A program made the position numbers and the translations under genes. From Candidatus Nomurabacteria bacterium (GTDB lineage Bacteria > Patescibacteriota > Minisyncoccia > Phycocordibacterales > UBA9973): a stretch of DNA of 32,682 nt. The notes below the pieces were generated by a model. The model worked only from the letters and a program-made list of their open reading frames with translations. It made no database searches and was not told the DNA's origin. Position 1 is the first letter of the stretch. Each line of letters begins with the position of its first letter. The stretch lies in NCBI GenBank assembly GCA_027347985.1, contig DAIEQH010000005.1:1-32682 (forward strand), given 5' to 3'. Of the stretch, positions 8,505 to 16,778 are shown in pieces.

Positions 8505-8532
8505 AAAAAATCCCTAATTTTAGGGATTTTTT
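8505..8532 (-). terminator. terminator after rplE
   Basis: AAAAAATCCCTAATTTTAGGGATTTTTT, bidirectional form. Confidence 0.85.
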
Positions 8533-8550
8533 ATATTTATATTTTAAGCC

Positions 8551-9117
8551 TTATTTCTTCTTTTTATCTTCCTCCTTCTTAAACGGTACTCCTATCAAAC
8601 TAAAGAACATCTTTCCCTCTTCTTTAGTTTTTGCTGTTGAAACGAGCGTGATAGCAAGACCAAATACATCTTTGATATCTTCATCTGCTGTCTCTGGGAA
8701 AATAGTATGTTCTTTGATGCCAATAGTAAGGTTACCTATATTATCCACTGCTCCAGGGTTAATACCACGAAAGTCTTTAGTGCGAGGAAGAGCAACATTT
8801 ATAAGTTTTTCTAAGAAAGCATACATTCTCTTTCCGCGTAATGTAGTAACGACACCAATAGCATCTCCCTGACGAACTTTGAAAGACGCAATGGATTGTT
8901 TAGCACCCCTTAATGCTGCTTTTTGTCCTGTGATTTTTGCTAAACGCGAACTAATAGCATCATTTTTATTTTTATCTTTCTTGATAGCTGTACCTGTGCC
9001 GACATTCAATACGACTTTCACCATTTTTGGCGCAGCCATTTTATTTTTATAATGAAAATTACTTTTCATCTTATCAAAACTTTCTATTTCTTTTTCTTTA
9101 ACAGTTAAATGTTTCAT
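8551..9117 (-). CDS. rplE: 50S ribosomal protein L5
   Basis: MAAPKMVKVVLNVGTG ... RGKRMYAFLEKLINVALPRTKDFRGINPGAVDNIGNLTIGIKEHTIFPE. Confidence 0.96.
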   Translation of the reverse strand: MKHLTVKEKEIESFDKMKSNFHYKNKMAAPKMVKVVLNVGTGTAIKKDKNKNDAISSRLAKITGQKAALRGAKQSIASFKVRQGDAIGVVTTLRGKRMYAFLEKLINVALPRTKDFRGINPGAVDNIGNLTIGIKEHTIFPETADEDIKDVFGLAITLVSTAKTKEEGKMFFSLIGVPFKKEEDKKKK

Positions 9118-9124
9118 AATATTT

Positions 9125-9343
9125 TTAATCTATTTTTTTAACGTTGGAAGCATGTATCGGCATAGCCACATCTATTATCGTTCCCTTTTCATCAGATTTT
9201 CTAGGACGTTGATGCTTTTTCATCATATTTATTCCTTCTACTACAACTTTATTTTTAGAAACTAAAACAGAAGCAATTTTACCCTTCTTGCCCTTGTCTT
9301 TACCTGTTATTACTTTTACATTGTCTCCTTTTTTTATTTTCAT
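9125..9343 (-). CDS. rplX: 50S ribosomal protein L24 (short)
   Basis: MKIKKGDNVKVITGKDKGKKGKIASVLVSKNKVVVEGINMMKKHQRP; 72 aa. Confidence 0.94.
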   Translation of the reverse strand: MKIKKGDNVKVITGKDKGKKGKIASVLVSKNKVVVEGINMMKKHQRPRKSDEKGTIIDVAMPIHASNVKKID

Positions 9344-9350
9344 ATTATAG

Positions 9351-9722
9351 TTAAATTACCTCTGGTGCCAAAGAAATTATCTTTTGGAACCCTCTTTCAG
9401 CTAGCTCTCTTGGGATAGGTCCGAAGACGCGTCCAGCTTTTGGATCAAGCTTGCCTTTTTCTAATAAAACTACCGCATTGTCATCAAAACGAATATACGA
9501 TCCGTCTTTTCTTCTGTATGCATTTCTAGTACGCACCACGACAGCTTCACAGACATCTTTCTTTTTTACTCCTTTTCGTGGAGAAGCTATTTTCACGGAA
9601 ATTATCACTTTCTCGCCAATAGAAGCATACCTTTTTTTAGAACTGCCTAAAACCTTAAACACCTTTCCTACGGTGCCTCCTGCATTATCTGTTATTTTTA
9701 CTAATGTTTCTGTTTGAATCAT
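9351..9722 (-). CDS. rplN: 50S ribosomal protein L14
   Basis: MIQTETLVKITDNAGGTVGKVFKVLG ... RVFGPIPRELAERGFQKIISLAPEVI. Confidence 0.97.
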   Translation of the reverse strand: MIQTETLVKITDNAGGTVGKVFKVLGSSKKRYASIGEKVIISVKIASPRKGVKKKDVCEAVVVRTRNAYRRKDGSYIRFDDNAVVLLEKGKLDPKAGRVFGPIPRELAERGFQKIISLAPEVI

Positions 9723-9731
9723 AAAATTATT

Positions 9732-10004
9732 TTATTTTGTAACTACTTTGAATTTCTTATCTTTTGAAATTGGCTTCGTTTCCGTTATTTCTACTTTGTC
9801 CCCTATTTTGTATTGATTTTCCTCGTCATGAGCTTTATATTTTTTATTTATTTTATAAAACTTTCCATATTTAGGATGTTTAACAAAACGTGAAACAGAT
9901 ACAACAATTGTCTTATCCATCTTATCAGAAACAACAACACCACTTAGGACATTTCCTTTTTTTATATTCTTTTCTTCTGCTGTTTTTTCTTTTTTCGTTT
10001 TCAT
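9732..10004 (-). CDS. rpsQ: 30S ribosomal protein S17
   Basis: [66 protein letters not shown]. Confidence 0.95.
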   Translation of the reverse strand: MKTKKEKTAEEKNIKKGNVLSGVVVSDKMDKTIVVSVSRFVKHPKYGKFYKINKKYKAHDEENQYKIGDKVEITETKPISKDKKFKVVTK

Positions 10005-10023
10005 ATTTTTATTTTATAAATTT

Positions 10024-10218
10024 TTACTTCTTCTTGTTCATTTCTGTTAAAATCCTGGCCACTTGTTTTTTGAGAGTTGTGGATTCTTTTACATTTTTTG
10101 ATTTTGAACCTTGCGCTTTAAATCTCAAAACTCTTATGCTTTCTTCTAAATCGGCAAGCTTTTTTTTAAGCTCTTCCTTTTTCATTCCTTTTAAATTTTC
10201 CTTTTCTTTTTTTGCCAT
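10024..10218 (-). CDS. rpmC: 50S ribosomal protein L29
   Basis: 64 aa; KEELKKKLADLEESIRVLRFKAQGSKSKNVKESTTLKKQVARILTEMN; position between rplP and rpsQ. Confidence 0.92.
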   Translation of the reverse strand: MAKKEKENLKGMKKEELKKKLADLEESIRVLRFKAQGSKSKNVKESTTLKKQVARILTEMNKKK

Positions 10219-10231
10219 ATAAATAATTCAA

Positions 10232-10660
10232 TTACATATTATGAACTCTAGAAACGACTCTCGTTTTGACTGGAAGTTTAGTACCAGCCTTTCTTAATGC
10301 TTCATGGGCCGTCTTTTCATCTACTCCATCTACTTCAAATATAATACGTCCAGGAGAAACATCAAAACAATATCCTTGTGGATCTCCTTTTCCTTTTCCC
10401 ATGCCTACTTCCGCAGCTTTGGCAGTGAAAGGTCTGTCTGGGAAAATACGAACCCAATATTTACCAGCCTTGGTGAGTGTTCGAGAAATAACTTTTCTGG
10501 CAGATTCAATTTGATTTGATTTCACTCTAGCTTGAGTTACAGCTTTGAGTCCATAAGAACCGAAGGCTAACTTCGTGCCACGAGTTTCTGGCGTCCTAGC
10601 CTTAGGATTGATGCGGCCAACTTGCCATTTTCTAAATTTTACTTTTTTAGGGAATAACAT
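10232..10660 (-). CDS. rplP: 50S ribosomal protein L16
   Basis: MLFPKKVKFRKWQVGR...GTKLAFGSYGLKAVTQARVKSNQIESARKVISR...WVRIFPDRPFTAKAAEVGMGKGKGDP. Confidence 0.97.
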   Translation of the reverse strand: MLFPKKVKFRKWQVGRINPKARTPETRGTKLAFGSYGLKAVTQARVKSNQIESARKVISRTLTKAGKYWVRIFPDRPFTAKAAEVGMGKGKGDPQGYCFDVSPGRIIFEVDGVDEKTAHEALRKAGTKLPVKTRVVSRVHNM

Positions 10661-10670
10661 AATAGTTTAA

Positions 10671-11381
10671 TTAATTTTTTTCGCCTGAGGCGAATCCGCC
10701 TTTAGCGGAAACTTTTAACGGTTTCTTATCAGCAAATATTTTCCCACGGTAAATCCAAACTTTTATACCTACATCACCATATGGCAAATGTGCTTTCTCA
10801 CGTTTAAAATCAATGTCCGCACGAAAGGTCTGAAGAGGGATAGACCCACGCTTAAGCTCTTCTGTTCGGGCAATTTCAGCACCGCCTAGACGGCCTCCTA
10901 AAACAACTCTGACTCCTTCTACCCCATGGGCCATCATGACTTTTTCTACTATTTGTTTAATGACTCGACGATAAGGCATTCTTTTTTCTAATCCTTCCGC
11001 AATCATATAAGCAACGATAGACGCATCTGCTTCTGGGTTGCCTACTTCAACAATTTCAAGTTTAAAATCTTCTGGCTTAGCAAGTTTTAATTTGCTGATT
11101 TTTTTCAAAATATCTTCTTTAAGTTTTGTTACTCCTTCACCATTTCTTCCAATAATGAGACCTGGGCGAGAAGTTCTGATTATAAAACGAGTTGTTTTCT
11201 GATTTCTTTCAATTTCAATGGAAGAAACATACATAGCGCGTAGTTTTTTCTCTAAATATTCACGAATTAAGACATCTCTCTTTAAGAAATCACAATATTG
11301 TTTAGGATCGGCAAACCAGTGAGATTTCCAATCTCTTAATATTATCAACCTATGTGCATATGGGTGTACTATTTTTGACAT
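10671..11381 (-). CDS. rpsC: 30S ribosomal protein S3
   Basis: PGLIIGRNGEGVTKLKEDI, GVRVVLGGRLGGAEIARTEELKRGSIPLQTFRADIDF, GVKVWIYRGKI-like; C-terminus encoded by a repeat. Confidence 0.97.
   Translation of the reverse strand: MSKIVHPYAHRLIILRDWKSHWFADPKQYCDFLKRDVLIREYLEKKLRAMYVSSIEIERNQKTTRFIIRTSRPGLIIGRNGEGVTKLKEDILKKISKLKLAKPEDFKLEIVEVGNPEADASIVAYMIAEGLEKRMPYRRVIKQIVEKVMMAHGVEGVRVVLGGRLGGAEIARTEELKRGSIPLQTFRADIDFKREKAHLPYGDVGIKVWIYRGKIFADKKPLKVSAKGGFASGEKN
10679..10710. repeat. double mini-hairpin repeat, copy 1 (within rpsC 3' end)
   Basis: TCGCCTGAGGCGA-ATCCGCCTTTAGCGGA; same architecture as 31799-31826. Confidence 0.85.
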
Positions 11382-11383
11382 AA

Positions 11384-11827
11384 TTATTTATGTGGCGTTA
11401 AGCTCGTAGTTGCTTTCTTTGTTTTTACTGTTTTTGTTTTAACAACTTTTTTTACTTCCTTTTTTTCTACTTCAACAGCTTTTTTTACTTCTTTAATCGG
11501 TTGTGTCTTTTCTGCTAAAACCAAAGTGATATGGCTTGTACGTTTGTTTATCCTGTGTCCTGTCCCCATAGCAGCTGGCATCATTCTTTTCATAACGATT
11601 CCTTTGTCTACCCTCAATTCTTTAATATATAAATTTTCTTTGGCTACTCCTACTTGAGTGGCGTTGGCAACAGCGGAAAGTAAAAGTTTCTTGATTGGAA
11701 AACCTGCACGCTTTGCTAAAAAGTCTAGCATCGGGATAGCTTCCTCTACGCTCTTCCCTTTTACGAGTCCTGCCACTAAACGAACCTTTCTTGGAGCTTG
11801 TCTGTAATTTTTTAAAAATGCTTTCAT
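11384..11827 (-). CDS. rplV: 50S ribosomal protein L22 with Lys/Val-rich C-terminal tail
   Basis: APRKVRLVAGLVKGKSVEEAIPMLDF ... GTGHRINKRTSHITLVLAEK, then a ~35 aa low-complexity tail. Confidence 0.95.
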   Translation of the reverse strand: MKAFLKNYRQAPRKVRLVAGLVKGKSVEEAIPMLDFLAKRAGFPIKKLLLSAVANATQVGVAKENLYIKELRVDKGIVMKRMMPAAMGTGHRINKRTSHITLVLAEKTQPIKEVKKAVEVEKKEVKKVVKTKTVKTKKATTSLTPHK

Positions 11828-11828
11828 A

Positions 11829-12176
11829 TTATTTTTTCTTTACATCAGCTGCAGCTGCTGTTGCGGATTTAGCTTGAGTAATTTCTGCTTCTTTCTTTTT
11901 CTGTTCAAGTTCTTTCTGCATTTTACCTCCGTGTTTCATAAATTTCTTGGTTGGAGAAAATTCACCGAGTCTGTGACCTACCATGTCTTCTGTTACTAAA
12001 ACTTCAATGTGGGTCTTGCCGTTATGTACGCCGAAAGTGAAACCCACCATCTCAGGTGAAATCTGACAGGCACGTTTCCATGTCTTAATCATTGGGGTTT
12101 GTAACGGGTTTTTGCCAGCTATCTTCCCTAATAGTTTTTCGTCGATATTTAAGCCTTTTTTGATTGATCTTGTCAT
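11829..12176 (-). CDS. rpsS: 30S ribosomal protein S19 with Ala/Lys-rich C-terminal tail
   Basis: MTRSIKKGLNIDEKLLGKI...TWKRACQISPEMVGFTFGVHNGKTHIEVLVTEDMVGHRLGEFSPT. Confidence 0.96.
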   Translation of the reverse strand: MTRSIKKGLNIDEKLLGKIAGKNPLQTPMIKTWKRACQISPEMVGFTFGVHNGKTHIEVLVTEDMVGHRLGEFSPTKKFMKHGGKMQKELEQKKKEAEITQAKSATAAAADVKKK

Positions 12177-12205
12177 AACAAAAAGCTCCTAACGAGCTTC
12201 CACTC

Positions 12206-12233
12206 ATAGTAGCAAATTACAAAATAAAGTCAA
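12206..12233 (-). promoter_or_regulatory. promoter of rpsS
   Basis: TTGACT-16-TACTAT with AATTTGC before the -10. Confidence 0.7.
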
Positions 12234-12317
12234 ATTTTAAAATGACCATTAAATTTACTAGGTCGTTCAAAATCTAGTTGCAGGATTTTGAATATGTTGT
12301 GTAATATTGTTATAGAA

Positions 12318-12353
12318 ATAAAAAAGCCGGAAGCCCCTGCGTCCGTCTTTTTT
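12318..12353 (-). terminator. terminator after rplB
   Basis: AAAAAAGACGGACGCAGGGGCTTCCGGCTTTTTT on the minus strand. Confidence 0.75.
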
Positions 12354-12364
12354 ATATTTTTGTA

Positions 12365-13213
12365 TTACTGAGATTTTCTTGATTTACCGGTCTTCCTACG
12401 AGAAACAATAAATAGATTTGAGTATTTTTTAGGTGTGCGGGTTTTGCGTCCTCCTGTTACTTTACCCCACATAGTCTTCGGACGTTTAGTTCCACGGCCT
12501 TGTCTACCTTCACCTCCACCGTATGGATGGTCTACAGGGTTCATGGCTGTACCTCGGACAGTTGGCCTGATTCCCTTCCAACGAGAACGTCCCGCTTTAC
12601 CATAATTTTCTAAATGGTGTTCTTCGTTTGAAACAGTACCGACAGATGCCCAACAATTCTCATCAATTTTGCGAACTTCTGAGGAAGGCATTTTCAAATT
12701 TGTATAACCGTCAGCATTTGCAACGACTTGTGCGAAGATTCCTGCAGAACGTCCGATCTTGGCACCACCTCTTGGTTTGATTTCAATATTATAAACAAAT
12801 GTTCCAACTGGAATATTTCGCAAAGGCAATCTGTTACCAGCTGTAAGCTCTGCTTTTTCAGATACAACAAATGTCATTCCTGGTTTAACTGATTTTGGAA
12901 TAACGACATATCTCTTTTCTCCATCTTTATAGACAGCAAGGCCGATGAAAGCACTACGATTTGGATCGTATTCTATAGATTTTATTTTTGCAGGAATATC
13001 TTTCTTGTCATAGATAAAATCAACATCACGAAAAAGACGCTTGTGCCCGCCACCTTTATGTCTCATGGTAATACGTCCAGCGCTATTTCTCCCGACAGAA
13101 CGTTTGAAACCATAAGTTAAAGACTTAGTCGGTTTACTCTCGGTCAAAAAGTCACGATAATTAATATTCGTCATCTGTCTTCTTGATTTACTTGTGGGTT
13201 TGTATGATTTCAT
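12365..13213 (-). CDS. rplB: 50S ribosomal protein L2
   Basis: GRNSAGRITMRHKGGGHKR ... GTAMNPVDHPYGGGEGRQGRGTKRPKTMWGKVTGGRKTR. Confidence 0.98.
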   Translation of the reverse strand: MKSYKPTSKSRRQMTNINYRDFLTESKPTKSLTYGFKRSVGRNSAGRITMRHKGGGHKRLFRDVDFIYDKKDIPAKIKSIEYDPNRSAFIGLAVYKDGEKRYVVIPKSVKPGMTFVVSEKAELTAGNRLPLRNIPVGTFVYNIEIKPRGGAKIGRSAGIFAQVVANADGYTNLKMPSSEVRKIDENCWASVGTVSNEEHHLENYGKAGRSRWKGIRPTVRGTAMNPVDHPYGGGEGRQGRGTKRPKTMWGKVTGGRKTRTPKKYSNLFIVSRRKTGKSRKSQ

Positions 13214-13225
13214 CGTATTAAATAA

Positions 13226-13510
13226 TTAAATTATTTCTATTTTATCTCCTTTCTTTAAATAAGCGATAGCTTTTTTGCCTCCCCCTCGTACTCCCTTTTT
13301 ACCCTTAGACATGACATTCTTATGAGGGACAGGAAGGATATTTATTTTAACCGGGATAACTTTATAAAGTGCAAAAATAGCTTTCTTGATTTCTTTTTTG
13401 TTTGCAGAAACATCAACATTAAAAGTATAAACATTCTGCTCAAAAACGTTACTGGCTTTCTCAGTTACTCTAGGATTTTTTATTGGACTTTTCTTTGTTG
13501 TTTCTGACAT
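13226..13510 (-). CDS. rplW: 50S ribosomal protein L23
   Basis: KNPRVTEKASNVFEQNVYTFNVDVSANKKEIKKAIFALYKVIPVKINIL. Confidence 0.94.
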   Translation of the reverse strand: MSETTKKSPIKNPRVTEKASNVFEQNVYTFNVDVSANKKEIKKAIFALYKVIPVKINILPVPHKNVMSKGKKGVRGGGKKAIAYLKKGDKIEII

Positions 13511-13520
13511 AAATTTTTGT

Positions 13521-13564
13521 CCCTACACTGGGTTAAAAGGAATCCCCCTAAACCCAGCGTAGGG
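13521..13564. repeat. long imperfect hairpin between rplW and rplD
   Basis: CCCTACACTGGGTT ... AACCCAGCGTAGGG, 14-bp arms with one mismatch. Confidence 0.85.
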
Positions 13565-13569
13565 TCTTA

Positions 13570-14253
13570 TTACCCTCTTGATTCTAAAAACTTCACGCTT
13601 TCTTCAGGATTTTCTATTAAAAGATACTGATATTTCAAAACATCTAATGGATTCAAATTTTTAACGAAAACTATTTCAAGTTGTGGTAAATTTCTGAAAC
13701 TTTTTTCTGTCTTTTCATTTCTATCTCTCAAAGCAACCAGGATTCTTGGCTTCTTGGAATTGGCTAGTGGTTTCCAGCCTGTAGCTTTAGAAAGATTTTT
13801 CATCACTTCTAGTGCTTTTTTAGTCTTTGTTTCAGCTTGAGAAAGTGTATCAACGAAAAGTATTTCTTCGTCTTTCATTTTTTTAGAAAGAACAGAAAAG
13901 AGAGCTTGTGCACGCATTTTCTTAGAAACTTTTCTCTTATAATTCTTTTCTGCGAGTGGCCCATGAGTGACACCTCCTCCAACCCAAATAGGTGAACGAG
14001 AAGATCCATGACGAGCACGTCCTGTACCTTTTTGTTTCCAAGGCTTCTTGCCTCCTCCACGAACTTCTCCTCTGTCTTTCGTGTCAGCAGTACCGGCACG
14101 TTTATTGGAACGCATTCCTTCGACAACTTGATGTACTAAGTCAGCACGCCATTTAGCAGCAAAAACTTTCGCCGGCAATGTTATTTTGCCTGCTTCCACC
14201 CCTTTCTGATTATAAATTTTTGCTTCTGTTTTTGCTTCTGTTTTTGCTTCCAT
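13570..14253 (-). CDS. rplD: 50S ribosomal protein L4
   Basis: MRSNKRAGTADTKDRGEVRGGGKKPWKQKGTGRARHGSSRSPIWVGGGVTHGP. Confidence 0.96.
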   Translation of the reverse strand: MEAKTEAKTEAKIYNQKGVEAGKITLPAKVFAAKWRADLVHQVVEGMRSNKRAGTADTKDRGEVRGGGKKPWKQKGTGRARHGSSRSPIWVGGGVTHGPLAEKNYKRKVSKKMRAQALFSVLSKKMKDEEILFVDTLSQAETKTKKALEVMKNLSKATGWKPLANSKKPRILVALRDRNEKTEKSFRNLPQLEIVFVKNLNPLDVLKYQYLLIENPEESVKFLESRG

Positions 14254-14257
14254 AAAA

Positions 14258-14872
14258 TTATCTATTGATTATTTCCACTAAACTGCCACGCTTTCCGGCT
14301 ATTGCTCCTTTGACGAGCATTGTATTATTTTCTTTATCTATAAATATAACTTCTAAATTCTTTTGAGTTATTCTATCCCCACCTGTTCTACCTGCCATTC
14401 TCATTCCTTTCGGAACATGTGTTCGAAGTCCTCCACCGATAGAACCTGGCTCTCTTTCAGAATGTTTTTGTCCGTGTGAACGAGGGCCTCCGCCGAAACC
14501 ATGACGCTTCACGACACCTTGGAAACCTTTACCTTTAGAAACGCTTGAAACTAACAATTTGTCTCCTACTGCAAAAGCTCCTACGTCAATGATATCTCCT
14601 TCTTTAGCATCATTTTTATCAGTTGGTTTCAATCTAAATTCTTTGAGTTCTTTATAGAAAGCACCTTTCATTGCTCCACGACTTCCTTTAGAAACTCTAC
14701 TTTCTTTTTGGACACCAAAACCTACTTGTACTGCATCATATCCATCTTTGGACTTTTCGAAAATTCTAGTGACAGTGATCGGACCTGCTTCTATAACAGT
14801 AACAGGAAAAACTTTCCCATCGGGAGAAAAATACTCGGTCATGTTTTCTTTTTTACCAAGAATGAATTTCAT
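14258..14872 (-). CDS. rplC: 50S ribosomal protein L3
   Basis: VSSVSKGKGFQGVVKRHGFGGGPRSHGQKHSEREPGSIGGGLRTHVPKGMRMAGRTGGDRITQKNLEV. Confidence 0.97.
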   Translation of the reverse strand: MKFILGKKENMTEYFSPDGKVFPVTVIEAGPITVTRIFEKSKDGYDAVQVGFGVQKESRVSKGSRGAMKGAFYKELKEFRLKPTDKNDAKEGDIIDVGAFAVGDKLLVSSVSKGKGFQGVVKRHGFGGGPRSHGQKHSEREPGSIGGGLRTHVPKGMRMAGRTGGDRITQKNLEVIFIDKENNTMLVKGAIAGKRGSLVEIINR

Positions 14873-14880
14873 TGTTTTTT

Positions 14881-15291
14881 CTATAGCATTTTAACGTCGA
14901 TATCAACTCCTGAAGGAAGAGATAGGTTGGTAAGCGCCTCAACTGTTTTTGCGTTTGGATTGATAATATCAATCAATCTTTTGTGAACTCTTATCTCAAA
15001 TTGTTCTCGTGTATTTTTGTAGATAAAAGAAGCACGATTGACTGTATATTTTTTGATCTCAGTAGGCAATGGAACTGGTCCAATGATTTCTGCATCATAA
15101 CGCATAGCAGTATCGATAATCTGTTTAACAGAACTATCAAGAATTTTACTCTCATACGCTCGTACGCGTATGCGAAGTATCACTTTGCCATCTTCTTTCT
15201 TTTCTTTCTTGGAAGGACTTTTTTTCTTCTTCACTTCTGTCTCTACCGTTGAAATTTTTGGCTTTTTTGTTTTTAATTCTTTAGTTGCCAT
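14881..15291 (-). CDS. rpsJ: 30S ribosomal protein S10 with Lys-rich N-terminal extension
   Basis: RIRVRAYESKILDSSVKQIIDTAMRYDAEIIGPVPLPTEIKKYTVNRASFIYKNTREQFEIRVHKRLIDI; ~38 aa basic N-terminal extension. Confidence 0.95.
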   Translation of the reverse strand: MATKELKTKKPKISTVETEVKKKKSPSKKEKKEDGKVILRIRVRAYESKILDSSVKQIIDTAMRYDAEIIGPVPLPTEIKKYTVNRASFIYKNTREQFEIRVHKRLIDIINPNAKTVEALTNLSLPSGVDIDVKML

Positions 15292-15297
15292 TTGCGT

Positions 15298-16491
15298 TTA
15301 GCCTAATATTTTTGTGACCACTCCTGCGCCAACAGTCTTACCTCCTTCACGGATAGCAAATCTCTGTGATTCTTCAAGAGCAACTGGAGTAACTAATTTA
15401 ACTGTAATCTTTACTGTATCTCCGGGCATAACCATTTCTACTCCTTCAGCGAGAGTGACATCTCCGGTAACATCTGTAGTACGGATGTAGAATTGAGGTT
15501 TGTAACCTTTGAAGAATGGAGTGTGACGTCCACCTTCCTCTTTTTTCAAAACATAAATTTCACAAGTGAAGTTATCATGTGGAGTAACTGTTCCTGGTTT
15601 TGCCAAGACTTGTCCACGAGTAATATCTTCTTTCTTAAGTCCACGAAGCAATATGCCGGCATTATCTCCTGCCATACCTTCTTGCAAGTTTTTGTTGAAC
15701 ATTTCAATACCCGTAACTGTTGATTTTTGAGTAGGTTTGATTCCAACGATTTCTACTTCTTCACCAACCTTTACTACTCCTCTTTCTATCTTACCAGTAA
15801 CGACTGTTCCACGGCCTTCGATTGAGAATATGTCTTCTACAGGCATAAGGAAAGGTTTAGTAACATCTCTCACTGGAATAGGAATATAAGTATCAAGAGC
15901 GTCTGTCAATTCAAGAATTTTCTTTGCCCATTCATCGTTCAAATCTTTAGCTTCAAGAGCTTTAAGAGCAGAACCTCTAATGATAGGAGCGTTTGCACCA
16001 TCAAAGCCTTGTTTGGTTAGAAGTTCACGAATTTCTTCTTCAACTAGATCAAGCATGTCTTTATCATCAACCATGTCGCATTTGTTTAAGAAAACAATCA
16101 TTTTTGGAACACCGACTTGTTTTGCAAGAAGAACGTGCTCACGAGTTTGTGGCATAGCTCCATCTGTAGCGGCAACCACCAAAATAGCACCGTCCATTTG
16201 AGCGGCACCAGTAATCATGTTTTTGATGTAGTCAGCGTGTCCAGGGGCATCGATGTGTGCGTAGTGACGAGCGTCAGTAGCATACTCGTTGTGAGAAATG
16301 TTAATAGTGATTCCACGAGCTTTTTCTTCTGGAGCATTGTCGATTTGGTCAACGCCACGAAGTCTGACTGTTTTACCAGCCATGTTTAAAACGTGAAGGA
16401 TTGCTGCTGTTAAAGTTGTCTTACCATGGTCAACGTGACCGATGGTGCCCACATTGATATGTGGTTTATCTCTCTTAAATTCTTCTGCCAT
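15298..16491 (-). CDS. tuf: elongation factor Tu
   Basis: 397 aa; [62 protein letters not shown]. Confidence 0.99.
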   Translation of the reverse strand: MAEEFKRDKPHINVGTIGHVDHGKTTLTAAILHVLNMAGKTVRLRGVDQIDNAPEEKARGITINISHNEYATDARHYAHIDAPGHADYIKNMITGAAQMDGAILVVAATDGAMPQTREHVLLAKQVGVPKMIVFLNKCDMVDDKDMLDLVEEEIRELLTKQGFDGANAPIIRGSALKALEAKDLNDEWAKKILELTDALDTYIPIPVRDVTKPFLMPVEDIFSIEGRGTVVTGKIERGVVKVGEEVEIVGIKPTQKSTVTGIEMFNKNLQEGMAGDNAGILLRGLKKEDITRGQVLAKPGTVTPHDNFTCEIYVLKKEEGGRHTPFFKGYKPQFYIRTTDVTGDVTLAEGVEMVMPGDTVKITVKLVTPVALEESQRFAIREGGKTVGAGVVTKILG

Positions 16492-16598
16492 AATATTTTT
16501 TTAATAATGAGAACTCAGTGTACGAGAACCAGTCACTAAGGCCTTATTACTAACTATAATTAAACTAATAATAATTTATAATAAAAATCCAAAATATT

Positions 16599-16694
16599 GC
16601 TCACCCGGCAATATAAGTAAACCTTGTATTACCATCGTTCGCGAATCATGTAAAACATAAAGTTTTCCGCGATTTCGCTCACTCGGCAATATAA
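16599..16694 (-). repeat. 18-nt direct repeat in the tuf leader
   Basis: GCTCACCCGGCAATATAA (16599-16616) and GCTCACTCGGCAATATAA (16677-16694), one mismatch, 78 bp apart. Confidence 0.85.
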
Positions 16695-16720
16695 AAACTG
16701 CAGAAAGTGCAGTTGCTAGT

Positions 16721-16748
16721 ATAGTAGCAAATTGAAGAAAAATGTCAA
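16721..16748 (-). promoter_or_regulatory. promoter of tuf
   Basis: TTGACA-16-TACTAT with AATTTGC before the -10, as at rpsS. Confidence 0.75.
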
Positions 16749-16749
16749 A

Positions 16750-16772
16750 CCCCAAGCAAAATTACTTGGGGG
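16750..16772 (-). terminator. terminator after the 66 aa orphan gene
   Basis: CCCCAAG...CTTGGGG directly before the tuf -35. Confidence 0.65.
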
Positions 16773-16778
16773 AAGGTT

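Noticed and set aside
13875-14126. 83 aa ORF inside rplD in another frame
   Set aside because: Shadow ORF of a well-supported ribosomal protein gene.
16621-16680. tRNA-like GTTCGCGAATC in the tuf leader
   Set aside because: No acceptor stem, D-arm or anticodon arm could be paired around it.
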